A DNA stretch of 64,000 nt from Luteimonas huabeiensis HB2. Its GTDB lineage: Bacteria > Pseudomonadota > Gammaproteobacteria > Xanthomonadales > Xanthomonadaceae. How positions within the stretch are numbered: position 1 is the stretch's first letter; every line of letters starts with the position of its first letter. The position numbers and the translations under genes are program-made. Where the stretch lies: the NCBI RefSeq assembly GCF_000559025.1, contig NZ_JAAN01000014.1:248001-312000 (forward strand), in the 5' to 3' direction. Shown here piece by piece: positions 42,880-50,521 of the stretch. A model generated the notes under the pieces. The model made no database searches, was not told the origin of the DNA, and saw only the letters and a list, made by a program, of their open reading frames with translations.

Positions 42880-43515
42880 TCAGTCCTTTGTCGTGCGTTG
42901 AAACTCCCATCGGTCCGATTTCCAGCAGTAATGGTCCTTGCTGTAGTTCATTGCATCGCTGCGGTACTCCACGGAAATGCAGCCATTGGACTCGATGGCA
43001 ATGTCGCCTTCCTGATCGATTCCAGGGGATTCGACGAAGGTCCGGGAGTCGGCGTGGAAGAGATACAGTAATCCGCCGGTCATGGCGCTTGCGCCGACTG
43101 GGAGCGTGCGTGCAAGGATGTCGGGGTAGCCGTCAGCATTGTAGTCGCGTATGTCGAGCAAATCTTTCGTCGTAAACGGCGGTCTCGACACGATGTTTCC
43201 GATGGTCTGTACGACCCTTCCGTGATCGTCGACCACATGGATTGCGTAAGAGGAGTCGTCGCCGGCGGTTGCCTGGAACGTCCATTCTCCTTCGCCGGGC
43301 AACACCCTGATCCGCAGCCTGGAGTCGTCGGCCGGGCCATGGCCCGATGCGGGCGCCACCTCGGGCGAACTGAGGGGGGCTTGTGTTGGGCTCGGCCCAT
43401 CCATGGCGTGCAGCGATAGAGAGTCGCTGCAACCGGCCAGGGGGATGATTCCGATCAGGGCGAAACCCGCGAATAAGCGGGCGAAGCTGCTTGTTCGATG
43501 ATTCCCTGGGGGCAT
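42880..43515 (-). CDS. XAC2610-like lipoprotein, candidate immunity protein
   Basis: This 211-residue lipoprotein has the lipobox PLAGC (Cys29, followed by Ser-Asp). After a flexible region rich in Ser/Pro/Ala comes a strand-rich domain that contains DYNADGYPD, a calcium-type D-x-N-x-D-G-x-x-D loop. This matches the style of XAC2610, the lipoprotein that inhibits a lysozyme-type effector in Xanthomonas. The order immunity gene then effector gene, with only 3 bases between, is the arrangement of X-Tfi/X-Tfe pairs. GGGAG lies 6 bases before the ATG. Function as inhibitor of the adjacent GH24 protein in the periplasm is inferred from architecture and position. Confidence 0.8.
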   Translation of the reverse strand: MPPGNHRTSSFARLFAGFALIGIIPLAGCSDSLSLHAMDGPSPTQAPLSSPEVAPASGHGPADDSRLRIRVLPGEGEWTFQATAGDDSSYAIHVVDDHGRVVQTIGNIVSRPPFTTKDLLDIRDYNADGYPDILARTLPVGASAMTGGLLYLFHADSRTFVESPGIDQEGDIAIESNGCISVEYRSDAMNYSKDHYCWKSDRWEFQRTTKD

Positions 43516-43922
43516 GCCGCTCTCCCGCCGCTTAACACACGGTGGCAGTCTAGCCAAGGATGGACTTTGATCCCACTTCCTCCATGTAGGACTTTCTACG
43601 GAGGCGGCGGAGAACGCCTCAACCTGTTGCGGCCCCAGCCTGGGGACGATGGCCCGCGGCCGGCGCGGCCCACACCTTGCCCCTGCGTGCCAAGTCAATT
43701 CGGCTGCAGCAGCCGCGACGAGGCATCACGACCATTCTTCTGGCGTTGCCTAACCCAATTCATCGAAGCGGATGCCGCTTTCGCGGCGCGCCTCAGCCCG
43801 AGCGCAGCTGCGCGGCCATTAACGAAGCGAGGCCGGCACGGCTCCCCTACCGTCTCAACCCCTGAGACACCCCCCACCCAGGCTTGGCACCGCGTGCACG
43901 CGCGCCATGCCCTGATGCCCCC
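43516..43922. other. Gene-poor, AT-richer boundary of the effector islet
   Basis: No supportable gene was found in these 407 bases. A short minus-strand reading frame ending at 43695, starting ATG at 43763 (about 22 codons, NWVRQRQKNGRDASSRLLQ), looks like a fragment rather than a gene and may belong to a repeated intergenic sequence. The region presumably contains the promoter of the minus-strand lipoprotein gene, but no clear -35/-10 pair stands out. Confidence 0.5.
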
Positions 43923-44921
43923 ATGCCTGCCTCCCGCGACCTCGTCGTGCTCACCGCCGACGGTCTCTATTGCCCCGCTGGCGATTTCCACATCGATCCG
44001 TGGCGCCCGGTGCCGCGCGCGGTGATCACCCACGGCCACGGCGACCATGCGCGCGGTGGCATGGGGGAGTACCACTGCAGCGAGGCGTCGCTGCCGATCC
44101 TGCGCTGGCGGCTGGGGGAGCAGCGCTACCGTGCCTACGCGCACGGCGAGCGCTTCAGGCTGGGTGGGGCCACGGTGTCGCTGCACCCGGCCGGGCACGT
44201 GCTGGGCTCGGTGCAGGTGCGCATCGAGGCCGGCGGCGAGGTCTGGGTGGCCTCCGGCGACTACAAGCGCCAGGCCGATCCCACCTGCGCGCCGTTCGAG
44301 GTGGTGCCCTGCGACACCTTCATCACCGAGGCGACGTTCGGGCTGCCGGTGTACCGCTGGCCGGACACCGCCGCAGTCGCCGCCGACATCGTCGATTGGC
44401 GCCGCCGCTGCGAGGCGCGCGGCGAGGCGGCGGTGCTGTTCTGCTACGCGCTGGGCAAGGCGCAGCGGGTGCTGGCCGAGATCGGCGCGCACGAACGGCG
44501 GCCGGTGCTGCTGCACGGCGCGATCGCCGCGGGCGTGCAGGTGTACCGCGAGGCCGGGGTGGACCTGCCGCCGACGCGTCCGGTGGCGGAGGAGGCGAAG
44601 GGTCGGGACTTCGCGGGCGAGCTGGTGCTGGCGCCGCCTTCGGCGGCCGGCAGCGCGTGGATGCGCCGCTTCCGCCGCGCGCAGACCGGCTTCGCCTCGG
44701 GCTGGATGCGGCTGCGCGGCAACCGCCGCCGGCGCAACTACGATCGCGGCTTCGTGGTCTCCGACCACGCCGACTGGCCGGACCTGATGCGCACCGTGCG
44801 CGAGACCGGGGCACGGCGGGTGATCGCCACCCACGGCAACACCGACGCCATCGTCCGCGCGCTGGTCGAGGACGGCATCGCGGCTGAGGCGTTCCGCACA
44901 GGTTATGGCGATGAGGATTGA
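43923..44921 (+). CDS. Ligase-associated DNA exonuclease, metallo-beta-lactamase fold
   Basis: This 332-residue protein has the MBL/beta-CASP-related metal motifs: ITHGHGDHARGG (H-x-H-x-D-H), HPAGHVLGSVQV, ASGDYKRQ, VSDHADW and ATHGN. Together with the next three genes it forms the four-gene cassette (exonuclease, ATP-dependent ligase, Lhr-type helicase, metallophosphoesterase) known from Pseudomonas putida and many other bacteria as a DNA-repair unit. It is expected to trim DNA ends before ligation. It begins the cassette and is 27 bases upstream of the ligase gene. Confidence 0.92.
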   Translation: MPASRDLVVLTADGLYCPAGDFHIDPWRPVPRAVITHGHGDHARGGMGEYHCSEASLPILRWRLGEQRYRAYAHGERFRLGGATVSLHPAGHVLGSVQVRIEAGGEVWVASGDYKRQADPTCAPFEVVPCDTFITEATFGLPVYRWPDTAAVAADIVDWRRRCEARGEAAVLFCYALGKAQRVLAEIGAHERRPVLLHGAIAAGVQVYREAGVDLPPTRPVAEEAKGRDFAGELVLAPPSAAGSAWMRRFRRAQTGFASGWMRLRGNRRRRNYDRGFVVSDHADWPDLMRTVRETGARRVIATHGNTDAIVRALVEDGIAAEAFRTGYGDED

Positions 44922-44948
44922 GCCGCGCCGGCCGGCGGGGGCGCGGCG

Positions 44949-46565
44949 ATGAGGCGCTTCGCCGCGCTGTATACGGAGCTGGACCGCAGCACCGCCACGC
45001 TCGACAAGCGCGCGGCGCTGGTCGCCTACTTCCGCGATGCGCCGCCGCGCGATGCGGCTTGGGCGCTGCACCTGCTGGCCGGCGGCAAGGTGGCGGGGCC
45101 GAAGCGGCGCATCGCCGGCACCCGCGAGCTGCGCGAGTGGATCGCCGCCGAGGCCGGGCTGCCCGACTGGCTGGTCGACGACAGCTACGACCAGGTCGGT
45201 GACCTGGCCGAGACCCTGGCCCTGCTGCTCGACGATCCGGCCGGGCCGGCGCCGGACCTGGGGCTGGCGGACTGGATCGAGACCCGGCTGCTGCCGGTGT
45301 CCAACCAGGCGCCGGAAGTGCGGCGTGCGGTGGTGACCGATGCGTGGCGTTCGCTGTGCTTCGAGGAGCGGCTGGCCTTCAACAAGCTGCTGACCGGCGC
45401 ACTGCGGGTGGGGGTGTCGCAGCGGCTGGTGCAGCAGGCGCTGGCGGAGCTGAGCGGCGTGGACATCGCCCGCATCGCCCAGCGCATGCTCGGCGCCTGG
45501 GCGCCGACGCCGGCGTTCGTGCGCGACCTGCTCTCGGCCGAGGCGCTGCCGGGCGACCGCCAGCAGCCGTACCCGTTCTTCCTCGCCTCGCCGCTGGAGC
45601 TGGAGGCCGAGGCCTCGCCGGGCGAGCGCCTGGGCGCGATCGACGACTGGCTGCTGGAATGGAAGTGGGACGGCATCCGCCTGCAGCTGATCCACCGTGA
45701 TGCGGAGCCCGCGCTGTGGTCGCGCGGCGAGGAGCGGCTGGACGGGCGCTTCCCGGAGATCGAGGCGGCGGCCGCCTCGCTGCCGCGCCGCTGCGTGATC
45801 GACGGCGAGCTGCTGGCCTGGGCCGACGGCGAGGCGCCGCTGCCGTTCACCGCGCTGCAGAAGCGCATCCAGCGGCTCAAGCCGGGCGCGAAGACGCTGG
45901 CCGACACGCCGGTGCGGGTGCTGGCCTACGACCTGCTCGAACTGGACGGCGAGGACCTGCGCGAGCGGCCGCTCGACGCGCGCCGCGCGTTGCTGGCCGG
46001 GCTGCTGGCCGCGCACGGCGAGCCGCGCATCGCGCTGTCGCCCGAGGTGCGCGCGGCCGACTGGGCCGCCGCCGCGGCGCTGCGCGAGGCATCGCGCGAG
46101 CGCGGCGTCGAGGGGCTGATGCTCAAGCGCCGCGGCTCCGCCTACCAGGCCGGGCGCCGGCGCGGCGACTGGTGGAAGTGGAAGGTCGATCCGCTCACCG
46201 TGGACGCGGTGCTGCTGTACGCGCAGTCCGGCCACGGCCGCCGCAGCACGCTGTACACCGACTACACCTTCGGCCTGTGGGACGGCGATGCGCTGGTGCC
46301 GGTCGCCAAGGCCTATTCCGGACTGGACGACCAGGAGATCCTGGCGCTGGACCGCTGGATCCGCGCGAACACCCTCGAGCGCTTCGGGCCGGTGCGCTCG
46401 GTGCCCGCGCACCACGTCTTCGAGCTGGGCTTCGAGGCGGTCAACCGCAGCAGCCGGCACAAGTCCGGGGTGGCGGTGCGCTTTCCGCGCATCCTGCGCT
46501 GGCGGCACGACAAGCCGGTCGTCGAGGCCGACCGGCTCGACGCGCTGAAGGCGCTGGCGCGGTGA
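44949..46565 (+). CDS. ATP-dependent DNA ligase of the repair cassette
   Basis: This 538-residue ligase has the adenylated Lys239 in motif I (EWKWDGIRLQ), motif III (DGELLAW), motif IV (GVEGLMLKRR) and motif V (WWKWKVDPLTVDAVLLY). An N-terminal helical DNA-binding domain (about residues 1-200, with EERLAFNKLLTGALRVGVSQ) precedes the nucleotidyltransferase domain, and an OB domain follows. No polymerase or phosphoesterase domain is fused, unlike LigD. It seals nicks using ATP and AMP-lysine chemistry. Its stop overlaps the helicase start as GTGA, indicating coupling. Confidence 0.94.
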   Translation: MRRFAALYTELDRSTATLDKRAALVAYFRDAPPRDAAWALHLLAGGKVAGPKRRIAGTRELREWIAAEAGLPDWLVDDSYDQVGDLAETLALLLDDPAGPAPDLGLADWIETRLLPVSNQAPEVRRAVVTDAWRSLCFEERLAFNKLLTGALRVGVSQRLVQQALAELSGVDIARIAQRMLGAWAPTPAFVRDLLSAEALPGDRQQPYPFFLASPLELEAEASPGERLGAIDDWLLEWKWDGIRLQLIHRDAEPALWSRGEERLDGRFPEIEAAAASLPRRCVIDGELLAWADGEAPLPFTALQKRIQRLKPGAKTLADTPVRVLAYDLLELDGEDLRERPLDARRALLAGLLAAHGEPRIALSPEVRAADWAAAAALREASRERGVEGLMLKRRGSAYQAGRRRGDWWKWKVDPLTVDAVLLYAQSGHGRRSTLYTDYTFGLWDGDALVPVAKAYSGLDDQEILALDRWIRANTLERFGPVRSVPAHHVFELGFEAVNRSSRHKSGVAVRFPRILRWRHDKPVVEADRLDALKALAR

Positions 46566-49042
46566 CAGGGCCGGCCCGCCGCGCCCGCCCGCGCGCCTTC
46601 GATGCCCCGCTGGCGGCCTGGTTCGCCGCGCGCGGCTGGCGGCCGGCGCCGTTCCAGCGCGAGGTCTGGCGCCGCTACCTGGCCGGCGAGTCCGGCCTGC
46701 TGCACACGCCCACCGGCAGCGGCAAGACCCTGGCCGCGTTCGGCGGCCCGCTGCTGGAGGCGCTGGCCGAGCAGCGCGATGCGCCGCCGGCGCGCGGCAA
46801 GCGCCGCCCGCAGCTGCGGGTGCTGTGGATCACCCCGCTGCGCGCGCTCGCTGCCGATACGCTGCGCGCGCTGCGCGAGGCGGTGGAGGCGACCGGGCTG
46901 GACTGGCAGCTCGGCCTGCGCACCGGCGATGCGAGCGCGCGCGACAAGCGGCTGGCGCGCGCCGGCCGGCTGGATCTGCTGGTGATCACCCCGGAATCGC
47001 TGGCCCTGCTGCTGTCCTACCCGGACACCGCGCCGCAGCTGGCGCGGCTGCGCTGCGTGGTCGTCGACGAGTGGCACGAGCTGCTGGGCAACAAGCGCGG
47101 CGTGCTGCTGCAGCTGGGCCTGGCGCGCCTGCGCGCGCTGAACCCGGCGCTGCGGACCTGGGGGCTCTCGGCGACCCTGGGCAACCTCGACGAGGCCCGC
47201 GACGCGCTGCTGCCGCAGGCGCCCGATGCCGCCGTGGTCGCCGGCGCGGCGCCGCGCGGCTTCGCCCTGCGCACGCTGCTGCCGGCCGAGGACGAGCGCT
47301 TCCCCTGGGCCGGCCACCTCGGCCTGGCGCAATTGCCGCGGGTGCTGGAGACGCTGCTGGCCGAGCGCACCAGCCTGCTGTTCGCCAACACCCGCTCGCA
47401 GGCCGAACTGTGGCATCGCGCGCTGGCCTCGGTGTGGCCGGAGGCGGCGGAGACGCTGGCGCTGCACCACGGCTCGCTCGATCCCGCGCTGCGCGCCGCC
47501 GCCGAGCAGGGCCTGCGCGAGGGCAGCGTGCGCTGCGTGGTGGCGACCTCCAGCCTCGACCTGGGCGTCGATTTCCCGGCCGTGGACCAGGTGCTGCAGC
47601 TGGGCAGCCCGAAGGGCGTGGCGCGGCTGCTGCAGCGCGCCGGCCGCGCCCGCCACCGGCCGGGCGAGTCCGGCACGGTGGTCTGCGTGCCCACCCACGC
47701 GCTGGAACTGGTGGAGTACGCCGCCGCGCGCGAGGCGGTGGCGCGCGGCGAGATCGAGGCGCGGCCGTCGCCGCGGCTCAGCCTGGACGTGCTGGCCCAG
47801 CACTGCGTCACCCTGGCCCTGGGCGGCGGCTTCGAGGCCGATGCGCTGTACGCCGAGGTGCGCGGCACCCACGCCTTCCGCGAGCTGACGCCGGCGATGT
47901 GGCGGGCGGTGCTCGACTTCGTGGTGCAGGGCGGGCGCGCGCTGTCGAGCTATCCGGACTTCCGCCGGGTGGTGCGCGGCGAGGACGGTACGTACCGCGT
48001 CGAGGATCGCCGCATCGCGCTGCGCCACCGGCTCTCCATCGGCACCATCGCCAGCGACGGCGCGGTGCGGGTGCGGTTCCTGCGCGGCGGCGGGCTCGGC
48101 TCGGTGGAGGAGAGCTTCGTCGGCCGGCTGCGCCGCGGCGACCGCTTCCAGTTCGCCGGGCGCCTGCTGGAGCTGGTGCGGCTGGAGGACATGACCGCCT
48201 ACGTGCGCGTGGCCAAGGGCGGCGAGGGCAGCGTGCCGAAGTGGATGGGCGGGCGCATGCCGCTGTCCGGTACGCTGGCGCGCGAGGTGGAGCGCGCCTT
48301 CGACGGCGCCTTCGACGCGCCGGAACTGCGCGCCATCGCCCGCCTGCTGCGGCTGCAGGGCGAGCTGTCGGCGCTGCCGGGCCCGGGCCGGCTGCTGGCC
48401 GAATGGGTGCGCGCGCGCGGCGGCGCGCACCTGTTCGTGTTCCCGTTCGCCGGGCGCCAGGTCCACGAGGGGCTGGCCGCGCTGCTGTCGCTGCGCTGGG
48501 CGCGGATGCAGGCCAACAGCTTCGCGTTCTCGGTCAACGACTACGGGCTGGTGCTGTCGCCGGCGCGCGAGGCGCCGATGGACGCGGCGCGGCTGCGCGC
48601 GCTGCTCGATCCCGTCGGGCTGATCGACGACCTGCGCGAAAGCCTTAACCTCGGCGAGCTGGCGCGGCGCCAGTTCCGCGAGATCGCGCGGGTCGCCGGC
48701 CTGCTGCCGCCCTCGCTGCCCGGCCGCGCGCCGCGCTCGCTGCGGCAGTTGCAGGCCTCCAGCGGGCTGCTGTTCGACGTGCTGCAGCGCTTCGATCCCG
48801 GCCACATGCTGCTCGAGCAGGCCGAGCGCGAGGTGTTCGCCGCGCAGCTGGAAGTGGCGCGGCTGCGCGAGACGCTGGACGACTGCGCGCAGCGCACGCT
48901 GTCGCTGCACGCGCTGCGTTCTTTCACGCCGCTGTCGTTCCCGCTGTGGGCCGAGGCCCTGCGCGGCCGGCTCAGCAACGAGGACTGGCGCACGCGGGTG
49001 GAACGCGCCGCCGCGCAGCTGGAGCGCCGCCATGGCGGATGA
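46562..49042 (+). CDS. Ligase-associated DEXH-box helicase (Lhr-like)
   Basis: This 826-residue SF2 helicase has the core of Lhr: Walker A TPTGSGKTLAAF (Lys55), motif II VVDEWHELLGNKRG (DEWH box), SATLGN (motif III), FANTRSQAELW (motif IV), ATSSLDLGVDFPAVD (motif V) and LQRAGRARHRPGES (motif VI). The winged-helix and Lhr-specific beta-barrel domains follow (about residues 430-826, including the SVPKWMGGRMPLS segment). Lhr-core enzymes are 3'-to-5' translocases on DNA/RNA hybrids. The GTG start overlaps the ligase stop, and the 3' end overlaps pdeM by 11 bases. Confidence 0.95.
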   Translation: MTGPARRARPRAFDAPLAAWFAARGWRPAPFQREVWRRYLAGESGLLHTPTGSGKTLAAFGGPLLEALAEQRDAPPARGKRRPQLRVLWITPLRALAADTLRALREAVEATGLDWQLGLRTGDASARDKRLARAGRLDLLVITPESLALLLSYPDTAPQLARLRCVVVDEWHELLGNKRGVLLQLGLARLRALNPALRTWGLSATLGNLDEARDALLPQAPDAAVVAGAAPRGFALRTLLPAEDERFPWAGHLGLAQLPRVLETLLAERTSLLFANTRSQAELWHRALASVWPEAAETLALHHGSLDPALRAAAEQGLREGSVRCVVATSSLDLGVDFPAVDQVLQLGSPKGVARLLQRAGRARHRPGESGTVVCVPTHALELVEYAAAREAVARGEIEARPSPRLSLDVLAQHCVTLALGGGFEADALYAEVRGTHAFRELTPAMWRAVLDFVVQGGRALSSYPDFRRVVRGEDGTYRVEDRRIALRHRLSIGTIASDGAVRVRFLRGGGLGSVEESFVGRLRRGDRFQFAGRLLELVRLEDMTAYVRVAKGGEGSVPKWMGGRMPLSGTLAREVERAFDGAFDAPELRAIARLLRLQGELSALPGPGRLLAEWVRARGGAHLFVFPFAGRQVHEGLAALLSLRWARMQANSFAFSVNDYGLVLSPAREAPMDAARLRALLDPVGLIDDLRESLNLGELARRQFREIARVAGLLPPSLPGRAPRSLRQLQASSGLLFDVLQRFDPGHMLLEQAEREVFAAQLEVARLRETLDDCAQRTLSLHALRSFTPLSFPLWAEALRGRLSNEDWRTRVERAAAQLERRHGG

Positions 49043-49727
49043 GCGCGCCATCGAGGTGGCCGGCGAGGCGCTGCTGCTGCTGGCCGAGCGCGCACTGTAC
49101 TGGCCGCGCGCGCGGACGCTGGCGATCGCCGACCTGCACCTGGGCAAGGCCGATCATTTCCGCCGCGCCGGCATCGCCCTGCCGGCCGGCGGCACCGGCC
49201 ACGACCTGGAACGGCTGGACGCGCTGCTCGCGCGCACCGGCGCCGCGCGGCTGCTGGTGCTGGGCGACCTGCTGCACGGCCCGATCCCGGACGCGCCGTG
49301 GCTGGCGCGCTGGCGCGCCTTCCGCGCGCGCCACGCGGGACTCGCGGTCGAGGTGGTGGCAGGCAACCACGACCGCGCGCTGCGCCGCCAGCCGCTGCGC
49401 GCGCAGGCGCTGGCCCTGAGCGCGGTGCACGCGGCGTGGCTGCACGAACCGCCGTTCGTGTTCGTGCACGCCGAGGAGGACGCGCCGGCCGACCGGCCCG
49501 GCTACGTGCTGTCGGGCCATCTGCATCCGGTGCTGCGCCTGCCGGGCCTGCCGCGGCTGCCGGCGTTCCGCTTCGGCGCCAGCGGCCTGCTGCCCGCGTT
49601 CACCGCGTTCGCCGGCGGCCTGGCGATCGCACCCGCGCCCGGCGAACGCGTCTACGTCTGCGCGCCGGACGCGGTGGTCGAGGTGCCGTTGCCGCGCCGG
49701 ATCGCGCGACGGGCGCCGCGAACTTGA
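49032..49727 (+). CDS. pdeM: Ligase-associated metallophosphoesterase/endonuclease PdeM
   Basis: The 231-residue calcineurin-fold nuclease carries the complete metal-motif series: IADLHLGKADHFRR (D-x-H), VLGDLLHG (GD), VAGNHD (GNHD), and VLSGHLHPV (GH-x-H). The name follows its place as the fourth member of the ligase/exonuclease/Lhr cassette, where the P. putida homologue is a manganese-dependent phosphodiesterase/DNA endonuclease. It starts inside the 3' end of the helicase gene. Confidence 0.92.
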   Translation: MADERAIEVAGEALLLLAERALYWPRARTLAIADLHLGKADHFRRAGIALPAGGTGHDLERLDALLARTGAARLLVLGDLLHGPIPDAPWLARWRAFRARHAGLAVEVVAGNHDRALRRQPLRAQALALSAVHAAWLHEPPFVFVHAEEDAPADRPGYVLSGHLHPVLRLPGLPRLPAFRFGASGLLPAFTAFAGGLAIAPAPGERVYVCAPDAVVEVPLPRRIARRAPRT

Positions 49728-49844
49728 CCGATCGTCGCCTCGGGCTGGCATCATAGGGGGCGGCGCAGCGCTCGCCTGCGTTGGGGAAATGCCGGTTCTT
49801 GTCCGCCGCCGGGCGGCCGCTGCCGGTGCAGGAGCGTTTCGTCC

Positions 49845-50471
49845 ATGTCGGAGTTTCTGTCCACCGCCCTCGGCTATCCCACGCTCGTCTACAGCGTGGC
49901 GCTGGCGTTCTGCGTGCTGTACTGGCTGCTGGCGGCGACCGGCCTGGTCGATCTCGATCTGGATGCGCTGGACGGCGTGGACGTGGGCGAGGCGCACGGC
50001 GTGGCCGGCGTGTTCGCGCGGCTGGGCCTGGACCGCGTGCCGATCATGGCGGTGCTGACGCTGCTGGCGCTGGTGGGCTGGCTGTGCACCTACTTCGTTC
50101 ATCTGTTGCTGCTGGCGCCGCTGTCGGGCTGGCTGCGCTGGCTGGCCGGGACCGTGGTCGCGCTGCTGGCGCTGGTACCGGCGACCCTGGTCACCGCGGC
50201 GGTGCTGCGGCCGGTGCGGCGCTGGCTGCTCGCGCTGCGCCCGCCCACCCAGCAGTCGCTGCTGGGCCGGGTCGCGGTGGTGCGCTCGCCCGAGGTCTCC
50301 GCGTCGCATGGCAGCGCCGATCTCGACGACGGCGGCGCGGGCCTGATCCTGCAGGTGCGCAGCGACGCCGCCGTCGCGCCGCGGCGCGGCGACCGGGTGG
50401 TGCTGGTCGAGTTCAACGCCCCCGACAACACCTATCGCGTCGTCCCGGAAGACGAGTTCCGTCACATTTGA
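49845..50471 (+). CDS. YqiJ/NfeD-like membrane protein, flotillin partner
   Basis: This 208-residue protein has three membrane helices (about residues 12-33, 67-93 and 97-122) followed by a cytoplasmic OB-like domain (about 135-205; SLLGRVAVVRSPEVSASHG, GLILQVRSDAAV, DRVVLVEFNAPDNTYRVVP). YqiJ and NfeD proteins are encoded beside flotillins and help form or position membrane microdomains. It is the first gene of a plus-strand operon and ends 50 bases before the flotillin start. Confidence 0.85.
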   Translation: MSEFLSTALGYPTLVYSVALAFCVLYWLLAATGLVDLDLDALDGVDVGEAHGVAGVFARLGLDRVPIMAVLTLLALVGWLCTYFVHLLLLAPLSGWLRWLAGTVVALLALVPATLVTAAVLRPVRRWLLALRPPTQQSLLGRVAVVRSPEVSASHGSADLDDGGAGLILQVRSDAAVAPRRGDRVVLVEFNAPDNTYRVVPEDEFRHI

Positions 50472-50521
50472 TCCCCGCGTCCCGTCCGGGTACGGGCCAC
50501 GAGCTGAGGAGACCTTCGACC

